A DNA stretch of 64,000 nucleotides, taken from Cordia subcordata (taxonomy: Eukaryota; Streptophyta; Magnoliopsida; Boraginales; Cordiaceae). The stretch is from positions 10,001 to 74,000 of the forward strand of contig JAPTOF010000035.1 of NCBI GenBank assembly GCA_028554755.1, read 5' to 3'. The notes beneath the pieces are model-generated. The model searched no databases. It was not told the DNA's origin and was given only the letters and a program-made list of their open reading frames with translations. Of this stretch, positions 1-12,452 are shown in pieces (within the stretch, counting starts at the first letter, position 1; each line of letters begins with the position of its first letter). The translations under genes and the position numbers were made by a program.

Positions 1-1496
1 AAACCCTAAACCCTAAACCCTAAACCCTAAACCCTAAACCCTAAACCCTAAACCCTAAACCCTAAACCCTAAACCCTAAACCCTAAACCCTAAACCCTAA
101 ACCCTAAACCCTAAACCCTAAACCCTAAACCCTAAACCCTAAACCCTAAACCCTTAACCCTAAACCCTAAACCCTAAACCCTAAACCCTAAACCCTAAAC
201 CCTAAACCCTAAACCCTAAACCCTAAACCCTAAACCCTAAACCCTAAAAACCCTAAACCCTAAACCCTAAACCCTAAACCCTAAACCCTAAACCCTAAAC
301 CCTAAACCCTAAACCCTAAACCCTAAACCCTAAACCCTAAACCCTAAACCCTAAACCCTAAACCCTAAACCCTAAACCCTAAACCCTAAACCCTAAACCC
401 TAAACCCTAAACCCTAAAACCCTAAACCCTAAACCCTAAACCCTAAACCCTAAACCCTAAACCCTAAACCCTAAACCCTAAACCCTAAACCCTAAACCCT
501 AAACCCTAAACCCTAAACCCTAAACCCTAAACCCTAAACCCTAAACCCTAAACCCTAAACCCTAAACCCTAAACCCTAAACCCTAAACCCTAAACCCTAA
601 ACCCTAAACCCTCAACCCTAAACCCTAAACCCTAAACCCTAAACCCTAAACCCTAAACCCTAAACCCTAAACCCTAAACCCTAAACCCTAAACCCTAAAC
701 CCTAAACCCTAAACCCTAAACCCTAAACCCTAAACCCTAAACCCTAAACCCTAAACCCTAAACCCTAAACCCTAAACCCTAAACCCTAAACCCTAAACCC
801 TAAACCCTAAACCCTAAACCCTAAACCCTAAACCCTAAACCCTAAACCCTAAACCCTAAACCCTAAACCCTAAACCCTAAACCCTAAACCCTAAACCCTA
901 AACCCTAAACCCTAAACCCTAAACCCTAAACCCTAAACCCTAAACCCTAAACCCTAAACCCTAAACCCTAAACCCTAAACCCTAAACCCTAAACCCTAAA
1001 CCCTAAACCCTAAACCCTAAACTCAACCCTAAACCCTAAACCCTAAACCCTAAACCCTAAACCCTAAACCCTAAACCCTAAACCCTAAACCCTAAACCCT
1101 AAACCCTAAACCCTAAACCCTAAACCCTAAACCCTAAACTCCTAAACCCTAAACCCTAAACCCTAAACCCTAAACCCTAAACCCTAAACCCTAAACCCTA
1201 AACCCTAAACCCTAAACCCTAAACCCTAAACCCTAAACCCTAAACCCTAAACCCTAAACCCTAAACCCTAAACCCTAAACCCTCAACCCTAAACCCTAAA
1301 CCCTAAACCCTAAACCCTAAACCCTAAACCCTAAACCCTAAACCCTAAACCCTAAACCCTAAACCCTAAACCCTAAACCCTGAACCCTAAACCCTAAACC
1401 CTAAACCCTAAACCCTAAACCCTAAACCCTAAACCCTAAACCCTAAACCCTAAACCCTAAACCCTAAACCCTAAACCCTAAACCCTAAACCCTAAA
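1..1496 (+). repeat. Telomere array, plant type (CCCTAAA)n
   Basis: Near-perfect heptamer CCCTAAA runs from the first base, so the G-rich TTTAGGG strand points outward and the window begins at or near a chromosome end. Rare units carry single changes (CCCTTAA near 152, an AA insertion near 247, CTCAACC near 612 and 1022, CCCTGAA near 1380). Variants become more common inward, which is usual for the inner part of a telomere. The orientation fits a true chromosome end and not an internal insertion. Confidence 0.97.
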
Positions 1497-1786
1497 CCTC
1501 AACCTCAACCTCAACCTCAACCTCAACCTCAACCAACCCCAACTCAACTCAACCCCAACCCTGAACCCTTAACCCCGAACCCCGAACCCCGAACCCCGAA
1601 CCCCGAACCCCGAACCCCGAACCCTGAACCCCTAAAACCCCGAACCCCGAACCCTGAACCCCGAACCCCGAACCCCGAAACCCGATCCCCGAAACCCGAT
1701 CCCCGAACCCTTAACCCTGAACCCTTAACCCTTAACCCTAAACCCTAACCCTTAAACCCGGAACCCTGAACCCTAAACCCTAAATC
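1497..1786 (+). repeat. Inner variant telomere repeats
   Basis: The array changes into homogeneous blocks of variants: AACCTC units at about 1495-1533, mixed AACTC/AACCCC at 1534-1565, then CCCCGAA units at about 1573-1706 with some CCCGATC, and finally mixed CCCTTAA/CCCTGAA up to the LINE boundary. Block structure suggests local amplification of mutated units by slippage or unequal exchange, not fresh telomerase synthesis. Confidence 0.9.
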
Positions 1787-1798
1787 GACTTATATTTA

Positions 1799-3040
1799 TT
1801 GATCTTTGGGCATCCAAGCATGTCCTTCTTATCGCAATGTTCTCCAGGGTTTCACACAAACAAGGTCCCTTCGATCCAATCCCCAATCTCTCTTCATGGT
1901 TTTAGAAAGTCCTTTTACGATTCTTTTGATGGTAAAGATTTTCCAAAAGTTTATGATAAGCATATGCCAGAAAGCTATCAAACTATGCTGGCAGCGATGT
2001 TTTTTAAGGATGAGATTGAAAAGTTGGCTGAGCCGTTGCATTGATAGTTGATTGGGAAATTTATTGTAATGCCCAAATGGAATATTGTGCTGAAGTTTTT
2101 TAGAGACTTGAATTTGATAGGGAAATGTGTTATGCAATGGTTTAATTACAAGCATATTTTAATTAAGTGTTCGAATTAGCTTGATTATTTGACTATATGG
2201 ACAAAAAGAATGTGGGATCTGGGAGGTTCTATGATGAGAGTGCTGAAATGAGAAATAGGTTTTAATCCATAGAGGGAATCTTCAATTGTTCCTGTGTAAG
2301 TGGCATTTTGGGAGCTACAAAATCATCTATATGAATGTTCTACAATGAAAAACTTGGTAAAAGCTCTGGGTACCCCTATTCAAATGGATGAGCCAATGGC
2401 TAATGGGTCGCACCTTTCTATGGCACGAGTATGCATTGAGTTTAATTACTTGAAACCTATTCCAACGCATTTGTGGGTACAGGTGCGGTGTCAAACGATT
2501 GGGAAAAATGTCAATGGGTATTGGCATAAGGTAAAATTTGAGACAGTTCCTAGGTATTGCACTGATTGCTTTCATGTGGGTCATGATTAAGAGACCTGCA
2601 AGTTAGAAGATAGAAAGCTTTCGTCAAAAGATTTTATGGGCAGTCGATTATGAAACAAAGGGTTGAGGGTTTTGGGGCAAAATACAAAGAAGGGCAATGA
2701 ACAAAGTAAGAGAACAGGAAGAGTTGGAGTTCAGGGGGAGTGGCAGGAAGTTCAAGGGCGAAAGCACAGAGGAAATAGAATGGCTAATAAAAGGAAAGAA
2801 GCTTTAGAGACTAGCAGCAATTTTGTAAATTTGCGAAAGGACAGAGAAGGATTGCAGGAGCAGGTTCAAGAGCAACACATGAAGGTTGGGCATTATGAGG
2901 AGGCTAAGATGGTTGAGATCAATGAGGATAAAGTGATTGGAAAAATGTCTAAAGAAGGTAGGAGAAATTTAGGTAAGATACAATTGGCGAAGGAGCAGGT
3001 GACGAAGAGTGCTCCTTCTGTGATTGTTGTGGATGTGTAG
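1799..3040 (+). pseudogene. LINE copy 1 ORF1 (gag-like, DUF4283 + zinc knuckle)
   Basis: This is a broken ORF1. The first part (1799-2044) resembles the DUF4283 domain found in plant LINE ORF1 proteins. After stops near 2041 and 2250, the frame 2300-2590 continues into a zinc knuckle (CTDC, then GHD, then a C past a stop). The tail 2663-3040 is Lys/Glu-rich and probably the basic C-terminus of ORF1. In this family ORF1 binds the element's RNA to form the transposition particle. At least four stops interrupt it. Assignment rests on domain order and on the parallel copy at 6.7-8.3 kb. Confidence 0.75.
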
Positions 3041-3299
3041 AAAGGAACTAAAATAAAGGGAGAGCAACAGCAGTAAGGTGTGAATGAATAGGTAGATGGG
3101 AATATGAGAAGCAATTGTAGTATTGATTGTGATTCTGAATTTCAACAAGCGAGTACTGAGTCAGAGAAATTTATGCCATGGTCAAAAAAAAGCGTTAATA
3201 CAGCCAAATTTGGTCAATAAGGGATTCTCAGGGGCGATTACTTAAAGATGAGACTAAAATTAGAAGGTCTGGAGTTGATTTCATTCACCAATTACTGTA

Positions 3300-6192
3300 T
3301 GCTAAAGTTCAGTTGGAAGCTAATGTTTGATATCACATTTCTTGTTTGCTAATGGAGGAAGATAATGAAGTGCTGCTAAGGGTGCCGGGAGAGGAAGAGA
3401 TTTTTTAGGTGCTACGAGGGATTGATCCACAGAGCACGGCAGGGCCAAATGGACTTTCATCTCTATTTTTTCAATCTTATTAGGAGATAATCAAAGGAGA
3501 TGTGGTGGATGCTATACAGGATGTATTTAGAAAGGGAGAGGTACCACAAGGAGTTATGGCTACAACAATAGCTCTAATTCCGAAGAAAGATAGGCCTAGG
3601 ACTTGGCCAGTGTATAGACCAATTAGCTTGTGCAATACTTTGAATAAAATTGTTACGAAGTTGTTGGTTGCAAGATTAGGGAAGGTCCTGCCTAAACTTA
3701 TCTCAGTTAATCAATTTGACTTTTTGCCTGGACGACTCATTTCAGATAATGTTTTGTTGGCTCAAGAAATGATACATCATATTAATCAGAGAGTAACACA
3801 GGGGAATGTTTTTTTTAAAATTGGATATGTTAAAGGCTTATGATAGGGTGGATTAGGGTTTTTTATTCAAAATGTTGAAGTTGTTTGGTTTTGGGTCGCG
3901 TTGGTTGGAGATTATGGAGAAGTGTATTTGTCATTGTACATTTTCGATGTTGATCAATGGGCAAGCTTCAGGATATTTTCATTCGTCTAGAGGGTTACGG
4001 AAAGGGGATCCTATTTCCCTAGCTTTGTTTATTTTGGTAGTAGAATTTCTTTCTCAAGGATTAAATAGACTGATTCAGCAGTATCCCTTAATGAGGTTTC
4101 ATGCTAATTGTGAGGTACACGTGAGTTATTTAGCGTATGCGGATGATATTATTCTTTTTGTTAATGTCCAGAAGGATGAGTTTAGGAGACTTAAGCAGCT
4201 TTTGGGATTGTATGAAAAGGGGTTTGGCCAAGAAGTCAATGTGGCTAAGAGTTGTTTTGTAACTGGAAAATATGTTACCAGGCGTGGGGAGGGTCTAATT
4301 CGAGAGGTTACAGAATTTACAAAGGCTAATCTTCCTATGAAATATTTAGGTATGAAACTGTTTAAAGGAGTTAAAAAGTCCATTTATTTTTTTGATATTT
4401 TGGAGAGAATGCAAGGGAAGTTGTCTGGATGGAAAGCCAGAACTTTAACTCATGGTGGTCGATTGGTTTTATTACAGTCTGTTCTTGCTGCCACACCATT
4501 ACATATTTTTGATAAGTTGAGGATTTTATTTAATAAGTTTTTCTGGGGAGATAGGAGAGGTCAAAAGGCTATTCACAGGTGTACTTGGAGAAAGGTTTGT
4601 AAGCCTTATCATGAAGGAGGGCTGGGTTTTAGGGATTTAGAGGATTTGAGTGTTGCTTTTTCAATGGTCATGTGGTGGAGGTTTCGAACTCATTCTAGTT
4701 TGTGGGCTACTTTTATGCAAAGTAGGCATAGCAAAGGGACTTATCCATTATGTGTTCAGATTAAACTTACGGATTCTGCATCATGGAGATGAATGGAGTA
4801 GGTGGCTGGGGAGTGTGAGAAGTCAATGCGATGGCAAATTAGTGAAGGGAATATTTGTTTTTGGTATGATGGATGGTTGGAGGATGGGAATCTTATAAAT
4901 TTGGCTCCAGCAGGGTCCAAGGGTCATTGGCTTATGAAAGATTTGTGGTGTGAAGGGTAGTGGGATTTGCAAAAGCTTTGTCGTATTTTGCCTCTAACAT
5001 TGGCTTGTAGAGTGATTAAAGTTCCTATTGGGAAGGGAGGAGATATTCCTTAGTGGACTGAGTCACAGAATGGTGAGTACAAGTTGAAACAAGCGTGGAA
5101 TAGTTGTAAATGAAAGGAGAGTTCGCAACTATTGTTTGATCAATTGTGGTACTTATGTATTCCTACAAAAGTGTCGGTCTTCTGTTGGAAAGCATTGCAT
5201 GGTTGGCTTCCAACAGATGAGAAATTGCAGCAAAAAAAGGTTCAATTAGCATTGAAGTGTTACTGCTATCAGCAAATTGAAACATTAAAGCGTTGTTTAC
5301 TAACTGGGGCTCAGGTTCAGGAAATATGGCGTCATTTTGCTAGTGTGTTTCAAGTTAGATTGTCGTTAGATGGAGGAATCTGGGATGTCTTATGGCTTAG
5401 GGATGCTCAGGGGATTTTGCTGGAAAGGGGCATATTCGGTCCTTAATTCCTACTTTTATTTTATGGTTTTGTTGGCTTGAAAGAAATGATGGGAAGCATA
5501 GAGATTTGTGATTCGATATGGACAGGGTCATTTGGAAGGTCAAAAGGCTAGTGATGCAGCTTTCACAAGCTCGAATTGTCAAGTTTGCGCAGTGGAAAGG
5601 AGACGTTTGGGTGGCTGAAGACTGGGGGCGTGTTTTGGCTTCAAGCAAGGTACGACGTTGGGCTATGGTCAAAAGGCATAAGCCTACACAGCAGTGGTTC
5701 AAACTAAACTTGAATAGGAGTTTTATATCACTGGCTGGTGAGGTTGGCGCTGGGGGAATTCTTAGAGATTGGCGAGAGAATTTTATATGGGCATTTTGTG
5801 AAAGAGTGCAAGCTAACTCAGCAATTCTGGCAGAAGTGGCAACATTATGGAAAGGTGTTCAAATATGTAAAGAGAGAGCTACAGATAAAGTTTGGATCGA
5901 GATAGATGCGAAGGTTGTGGTGCAATGGATACAGGAGCAATAAAAGGGTACATGGGGTACTTGTTGGCATTTGGTCAAAATTAGGAAAATCCTGAGTAGT
6001 ATGGAGTGGCAGATTTCACACATTTGGTGGGAAGCAAATGCTGCTGCTGATTGGTTAGCGGGTTTAGGTGCTTGTGGTACTAGATTGAAGAGATTTCAAC
6101 AAGATAAACTGATTGCAGGATTACAAAGGATATTGAGAGTTGATTGCATAGGGCTGCCTTATTTTAGGAATAGGGTAGTTAGTGCTGTGTAG
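3300..6192 (+). pseudogene. LINE copy 1 ORF2: reverse transcriptase and RNase H remnant
   Basis: The reverse transcriptase is spread over frames 3502-3843 and 3872-4792. The fingers/palm block IALIPKKDRP...YRPISLCN and the block LFIL...EF are recognisable, and the catalytic YADD is intact near 4135-4147 (SYLAYADDIILF). After a zinc-knuckle-like region (about 5132-5450), 5518-6192 holds a plant-type RNase H domain (WFKLNLN, ILRDW, AILAEVATL, IEIDAK, NAAADWL). The first RNase H acid is Asn here, where copy 2 has Asp. Stops near 3412, 3841, 4790 and 5941 disable it. RT would copy the element RNA at the target site; RNase H of this type is an acquired domain in some plant L1 lineages. Confidence 0.85.
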
Positions 6193-6419
6193 ATTTTCCT
6201 TGGTTTGTTGAAGGAAAGTAATTCCTTGGTTTGTTTTATGCCTTATATTAAGGTTTTTTAAGGCTTGCACCTTGTAATTGGTGGTTGGTTTGTCAACCAC
6301 TCATGCTAGGAGTAGATGGGAGACTTGACTTAATGCCCCATCACTTTCCAATGGACATTGCTTTTTGGTGAAATATATTCTCGAGGAAATGTACCTCCAA
6401 TTTGAATTGAAAAAAAAAA

Positions 6420-6550
6420 CCCAAATCCTAAACCCTCAACCCTAAACCCTAAACCCTGAACCCTGAACCCTAAACTCCTTAACCCTAAAACCCTTAACCC
6501 TTAACCCTCAACTCTAAACCTTAAAACCCTAAAACCTTAAACCTTAAACT
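6420..6550 (+). repeat. Interstitial degenerate telomere repeats 1
   Basis: About 130 bases of CCCTAAA-like units (CCTCAACC, CCCTGAA, CCCTTAA, CCTTAAA) begin directly after the A-tail of LINE copy 1 and run to the 5' region of copy 2. They have the same orientation as the terminal telomere. Homogeneity is much lower than in the terminal array, so the patch is old. Confidence 0.9.
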
Positions 6551-6694
6551 TCTCTAGAAATTTCTTTCTAATTTTTTACATTGTTTCTTCATCAAGCTAT
6601 TGTGGACAGTGGTCGATAGCCTTAATCCCCTTCTCCACCTTCCGCCCACAATGCTAACCATCATCCTCCATTACCGAACTATATCTCTGGTTCT

Positions 6695-8337
6695 TTGGGT
6701 GTGCAAGCTAGTCCGTCATATCGTAATATGCTACAAGGATTTCATTCTAATGAGGTCCCTTCAATCAAACAGCCAATTTCTCCTCGTGGATTTAGAAAGA
6801 CATTTCATGACTCTTTTGAAGAAGCAGAAGTCCTTAAAGTCTATCAGGGTCATGTGCCAAAAAGTTATCAAACGATGCCAGCCATTGTTTTCTATGAAGA
6901 TGAAATTGAGAAGTTGACAGGACCTTTACAATGGCAACTTGTTGGTAAATTCTTGGAGATGATAAAGTGGGACATTATTTAAAAGTTCTTTCAAGATCTA
7001 AATCTGATAGGCAAATATCTGGTTCAATGGTTTAATTATAGCATATCCTTATTAAATGCTCAAATGAATATGATTATTCAATGAATTGGATGAAAAAGAT
7101 ATGAGAAGTGGGTGGATCGTTAATAAGGGCATTGAAATGAGAGGTTGGTTTTAATCCTAAAAAAGAGTCGTCAATAGTGCCTATGTCGGTTGCTTTCCCT
7201 GAACTGCGTAATCATTTATATGAACGTTTTGCACTCAAAAATCTGGCTAAAGCTTTGGGAACGCCTATTAGAATAGATAAACCTACTGCTAATAGGTCTC
7301 GGCCATCAATGGTAATGGTTTGCGTTGAATTTGATTGCTTAAAGCCCCTTATTGACGCAGTTGTGGGTACAAGTGAGGTGTAAGAAAACTAGTTAGAATG
7401 TGAATAGTTACTGGTAAAAAGTGAAGTTTGAAAAAGTGCTTAAGTACTGTACGGATTGTTTTCATGTTGGCCATGATTGAAACTCTTGTCGTCTGGGAGG
7501 TCAAAAGACTTCTGTGCGAAGGTTTAGTGGTCAACAAGCTACTAATCGGAGAACAACTGGGGTACAGGTGAATTTTAATAAGGTTAGTCAAGATCAAGGT
7601 GACAATCAACAATGGGTTGATTGAGTTATCAAGACGAATGCCAGGAAGTCCAAAAGAAAAAATTGAAAGGGAAATTGGTTGTTAATAATGGAATAGAGGT
7701 TGTTGGTACTAGTAATAAGTTTGCTGAATTACAAAAGGAAGGGGAATTACAACAGGAGCAGCAACAAGTGGAGCAACGTAATGAAGTTCACATGTTTCAG
7801 GAAAAATCTGATTTGGAAAAACAGAAAAATATGGAGAAGATGCATATTGAGAGTGATAGAGAAAAAGAGATTTAGGGGAAAGATTGCCAATACAGAAGAT
7901 TGGCAATGTAGGTGGGTCTAATTTGGCCGAGGTAGAATGGCAGCAGTAAGAGGAAGATGAACAGTATAAGTGATTCAAAGTTTGTATAGAAGAGTCTGAA
8001 AAATTTTTGGATGGCTATTGCAGAAGGGAGTAAATGGGGTGTAAATGGGAAGTATGGAATAGGTAAGGAGGTGGAAGACATGCTTGATGCTGGTGACAAA
8101 GCAGACAAGGAGCACGAGGGGGAAGAAGATAGTAATCAAGATTTACAAGGTTATGGAGAAAAGAAACAAAGTGAAGAAGATAGTGATTCCACTTATGTTC
8201 CTTCGAAAGGGAAAGGTAATAAGCCAATGGACAGGGAATTGGACTTGGAGTTATTGGAAGAAACGCAATTGGAGATGGAAATTCATCCCAGGAGAAAGAA
8301 AAAAGAAAATTTGAAAAAGATTTCGGAGTTGGCATAG
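6695..8337 (+). pseudogene. LINE copy 2 ORF1 (gag-like)
   Basis: The DUF4283-like part is at 6695-6982 and 7177-7383. The zinc knuckle follows near 7447-7495 (YCTDCFHVGHD, then SC), and a long charged tail rich in Lys, Glu and Gln runs 7621-8337. It is collinear with ORF1 of copy 1. Stops near 6980, 7138, 7381, 7621 and 7875 break it. The charged tail is longer than in copy 1, which supports an internal deletion in copy 1. Confidence 0.7.
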
Positions 8338-8439
8338 AAAGAGCCAAAAACACTAAGGTTTCTGGGACCAGTATTCAAGGTGACTATATAGCTGATCCTT
8401 ACAGTCTCCATAGGGGCTGGGTTTCTTAAGAAAGAAATT

Positions 8440-11400
8440 TGTTTGTCGGGGGTTTATGGCAAAAACACAAAAAGGGAGAGACAAGATCTTTGGAAGTGTA
8501 TGGAGAAGGTATCGCGAAGCTGGGAAAGGGCTTGGATGGCTATGGGATACTTTAAAATTGTGCTGCACATTGATGAAAGGAAACTTGGCAGATTTCCTGA
8601 TATTTCTTCTATGGCTGATTTTGCTAATTATTTGGTTGGATGTAGGTTAGAGAATGTGGGTTTTGAAGGAAATAAAATGGCCTGGACTAATGGTCTTATT
8701 TTTCAGTGCCTAGATAGGGCTATCTTCAATTAGGAATGGAATGATATTCTAAGTAAAACCAAATTGAGAGTTCTAGCTAATCACGCTCCTTTCCTTATTC
8801 ATGCAGAAGAGGGAGGTCCGAGAAGCCCTTCTTCGTTTCGGTTCCTTAATATTTGATGTTGTCATCCAACCTTTAATGATATGGCCAAAGCTAGATGGAG
8901 TCTTCATGCTCCTAGGCAAGGGATGAGGAAATTTTATTTTAAGCAAAGAAAATTGAAAGATTGTTTGAAACTCTAGAACAAACAGGTATTTGGCGATGTG
9001 TTTAAGAAAGTGAAAGATGCTGAAGGTTTACTGGAGCAGAAGGAGAAAGATTTTCAAGAGGATCCTTCTCCGAAGAACAAAGCTATTATGAATAAAGCTT
9101 CTGCTGAATTGCAAGTTTTATTACTAGAGAAGGAGTTATTTTGGCAGCAAAACGCAAGAATGAAGGTCTGAAAAATGGGGAAAGAAATACCAAATTTTTT
9201 CATGCTATGGTTAGAAAAAAGAGAAAAAGAAGTCACATTTGGTTAATTAAAGACCCTCAAGGACGTGTTATTGAGGACAAAGCCGAAATTAGGAAATCTA
9301 AAGTGGAATTTTTTCAACATTTGTTGACAGTTGAGGAGGTTAAGTTGGATGCTTCTGATTGGGATCATATTCCTAAAGTAATATTTGAGGAAGACAATAA
9401 AAAGTTACTTAAGCTGCCTAGAAAAAAGGAAATATATAGGATTATTAAGGAGATTGAACTTGAAAGCACTGTAGGACCTGATGATTTTTCTTCTTTGTTT
9501 TATCAGTCTTGCTGGAGTATTATTAAGGATGATTTGATTGAAGCAATACATGAGGTCTTTCAAGAGGTAATCTTCCACAAAGGGTTACTGCAACCACTAT
9601 TATTCTCGTTTCTAAGAAGGACAGGCCAAAGACATAGGCAGAGTATATACCAATTAGTCTATGTAATACAGTGAACAAAATCATTACGAAAATTCTCACT
9701 GCTAGGTTAGGGAACTTGTTGCCTCGAATTATTTCTATTAACCAGTCTGGATTCTTGCCTAGGAGATTGATTTCAGATAATGTTTTATTGGCTCAAGAGC
9801 TCATCCATCATATTGATCAAAAGGTTAGAGGAGGGAATGTGGTTTTTAAGCTTGATATGTTAAAGGCTTACGACAAAGTGAATTGGGACTTCCTATTTAA
9901 AATGATGAAATTGTTTGGTTTTGGAAATCATTGGCTACAGATTATTAAAAAATGCATTTGTAATTGCAATTTTTCTGTGTTGATCAATGGGCAAGCTTCT
10001 GGTTATTTTCGTTCTTCCAGAGGTTTGAGACAAGGGGATCCTCTTTCACCTGCTTTGTTTATATTGGCTGCTAAGTTTCTTTTACGAGGTCTAAAATAGC
10101 TTGATTCAGTAGTATCCTTCGATGTTATATAAAGCTAATTGTGAGGTACAGGTAAGTCATTTGGCTTATATAGCTGATGTTATATTGTTTTTTAATGGTC
10201 AAAGGGGTAGTTTGAAAAGGCTTAAGTCTTTCTTGGAATTATATGAAGAGGTGTCTGGACAAAAAATTCATGTGCAGAAAAGTTGTTTTGTGGTTGGTAA
10301 ACATGTGACAAGAAAAGGGAAAGCAAAAATTCGAGAAGTTACAGGTTTTACTAAAACTCATCTCCTTATGAAATATTTGAAGGTTACCTTATTTAAGGAA
10401 GTTAAAAAATCTGCCTACTTTTCAGATGTTTTAGAAAAAATGAAGGGCAAGTTAACTGGTTGGGAAGATAAGTCTTTAACTCATGGTAAGAGATTGGTTT
10501 TTTCTGAAATCTATTCTAGCTGCTATACCTTTGCATATTTTTCAAGTGTAGGTGCCTACTAAGGGAATTTCGGATAGAATTTACATTCTTTTCAATACTT
10601 TTTTTCTGGGGAGATAGAAGAGGGCAAAAAACAATCCATTTGTGTTCTTGGGATAGAATGTGTAGGCCAAACCAAGAAGGTGTGTTGGGGGTTCGGAGTA
10701 TACAGGACTTGATTCATGCTTTTTCTTTTGTGATGTGGTGGAGGTTTAGGACTCAACATAGTTTGTGGGCGAGCTTCATGCATAGTAGATATAACAAGGG
10801 TCTTTATCCACTTAAAACACAGTCTAGAATTACTAATTCTGCAAATTGGAAGAGGATGAAACAAGTGGAGATGGAGTGTGAAAGGCTCATCAAGTGGCAA
10901 CTTGGAGAAGGGAAAGTTTCCTTTTGGTTTGATGGCTGGCTTGAGGAAGGGAATTTAGCAGAATTTGTACCAATAGGGCTTGAAGAACATTGGCAAGTTA
11001 AAGATTTTTTGGCATACTGAGGTGTGGGATCTACAAAAACTTTGTCATTTTTTACCAATTAGTGTGGTTTATAAAGTACTGTAAGTTCCACTTGGAGAAG
11101 GGGAAGATGTTCCATAGTGGATCGACTCTATGAATGGAGAATGTAGGTTTAACAGGCTTGGGCCAGTTGCAAGAAAAAGAGATGTAAGCAGATTTTGATG
11201 GAGTAGATTTGGCATCCTTGCATCCCTATCAAAATTTCTATATTTTGCTGGAGAGTTCTACATGGTTGGCTCCCAATGGATGACAAATTGCAGCATAAAG
11301 GGATTGCACTTGCTTTAAGGTGTCAGTGTTGCTATCATTTTGAAACGATCGAGCATTGTTTGTTAACTGGAGTGAGAGTTAAAGAGATATGGTAGCATTT

Positions 11401-12240
11401 TGCTCGATTGTTTCAAGTTCAAATGCCGATTGATGGAGGAATTAGAGGATGTTTTATGGCGTGGATTTGTTTAAGTGATTTTATTGGGAGGGGTCATGTT
11501 AGGATTTTAAATCCCATTTTTATTTTATGGTTTTGTTGGTTGGAAAGAAATGATGCCAAGCATAGAGGAATGGCTTTTTATGTGGATAGGGTGCTTTAGA
11601 AAATTAAAAGATTTATTGTGTAACTTTGTTAATCGAGATTAATCAAGGCCTCACAATGGAAGAGTAATTTCTGGGTGGCTGAGGAATGGCAATGTGGTGT
11701 ATCTCTGCGCATAAGAGAAGTTTGGTATTTTGTGAAGTGGCAAAAGCCTGAACATCAGTGGTTTAAGTTGAACCTTGATGGTAGATTTTCAGCAGCGACT
11801 GAAGAGGCAGGTGCTGGTGGAATCTTGCGAGATTGGAAAGGGAATTCATATAGGCTTTTAGCAAAAGAGTGTCAGCAGATTCTACGATAATAGCGGAGGT
11901 TGCAACTCTTTGAAGAGGGGTTCAGATTTGTAGAGAACGAGCTATAACCAAAGTTTTGATAGAAATGGATGCTAAAATGGTTGTGTTGTGGATGAGTGAG
12001 AGGCAAAAAGGGACTTGGAAAACTTGTTGGTACCTGACCAAGGTTAGGAAAATGCTTTTGGAGATGGAGTGGAGAATTTCGCATATTTAGAGAAAGGCTA
12101 ATGCAGCTACTGATTTATTAGCAAGGGTAGGAGCTCATGGTGCTGGTTTAAAGATTTATTGGCAGTTCACTCAAGTAAGAAATTTGCAAGGGTTGTTGAA
12201 GGTGGACCGGATGCGATTACCTTACTTTCGTGGTAGAAAA
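8440..12240 (+). pseudogene. LINE copy 2 ORF2: endonuclease part, RT, RNase H
   Basis: 8440-8880 matches the second half of an APE-type endonuclease (a DER-G-RF-like block, WTNG, FQCLDRA, and NHAPFLI in place of the usual DHxPL). A linker with NTKFFHAMVRKKR follows at 9141-9674. RT is in frames 9671-10099 and 10122-10562 (NQSGFLPRRLISDN, KLDMLKAYDKVNWDF, RGLRQGDPLSPALFIL). The catalytic YADD site is destroyed: the equivalent of SYLAYADDIILF reads SHLAYIADVILFF. RNase H lies at about 11675-12130 with LNLDG kept. Stops and shifts throughout mark it as dead. Confidence 0.8.
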
Positions 12241-12452
12241 TAGTTTGGTATTAGGGAACTGTGTTAAGGGATGTAAGTCTTCATACAAACCGGAATAGGT
12301 CTTGCATTTTCTATTTAGTGGTTGGTGTGTCAATCACTTATGCTAGAGTAGATAGGCAAGTCTTCCTTTCTCCGTCCTTGTATCTGGCTTTTTGTTTCAA
12401 TATATTTCTGGGAGAAATTCCTACCCTTTTTATTGGAAAAAATAAAAAAAAA

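Larger units (their letters stand above)
1787..6419 (+). mobile_element. Degenerate L1-type LINE, copy 1 (5'-truncated)
   Basis: This is a non-LTR retrotransposon of the plant L1 group, with a gag-like ORF1, reverse transcriptase and a C-terminal RNase H in that order, ending in an A10 tail at 6410-6419. It aligns with copy 2 downstream over almost its whole length. It starts abruptly at the telomere junction near 1786, within what is the early ORF1 leader of copy 2, so the 5' end is missing. Most of the endonuclease region between ORF1 (ends about 3040) and RT (starts about 3340) is also absent. Many stops and frameshifts show that it is dead. The last 220 bases form a non-coding 3' UTR. No target-site duplication can be judged because both flanks are telomere-like. 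Confidence 0.85.
6551..12452 (+). mobile_element. Degenerate L1-type LINE, copy 2 (longer)
   Basis: This is the second member of the same LINE family, about 5.9 kb, in the same orientation. It extends further 5' than copy 1 (6551-6690 is leader absent from copy 1) and keeps part of the endonuclease region. It ends in an A-rich tail at 12437-12452, followed at once by telomere-like repeats. ORF1 spans about 6695-8337, ORF2 about 8440-12240, and a 3' UTR with the same closing words as copy 1 follows. Stops and frameshifts are frequent. The divergence between copies looks too high for a recent segmental duplication, though both could come from one old event. Confidence 0.85.

Noticed and set aside
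1..1786. CRISPR-like array
   Set aside because: The repeats are 7-bp telomere units with no spacers, in a plant chromosome.
9141..9674. Possible stand-alone gene of 177 residues
   Set aside because: It matches the linker before RT in plant LINE ORF2 and is collinear with copy 2.
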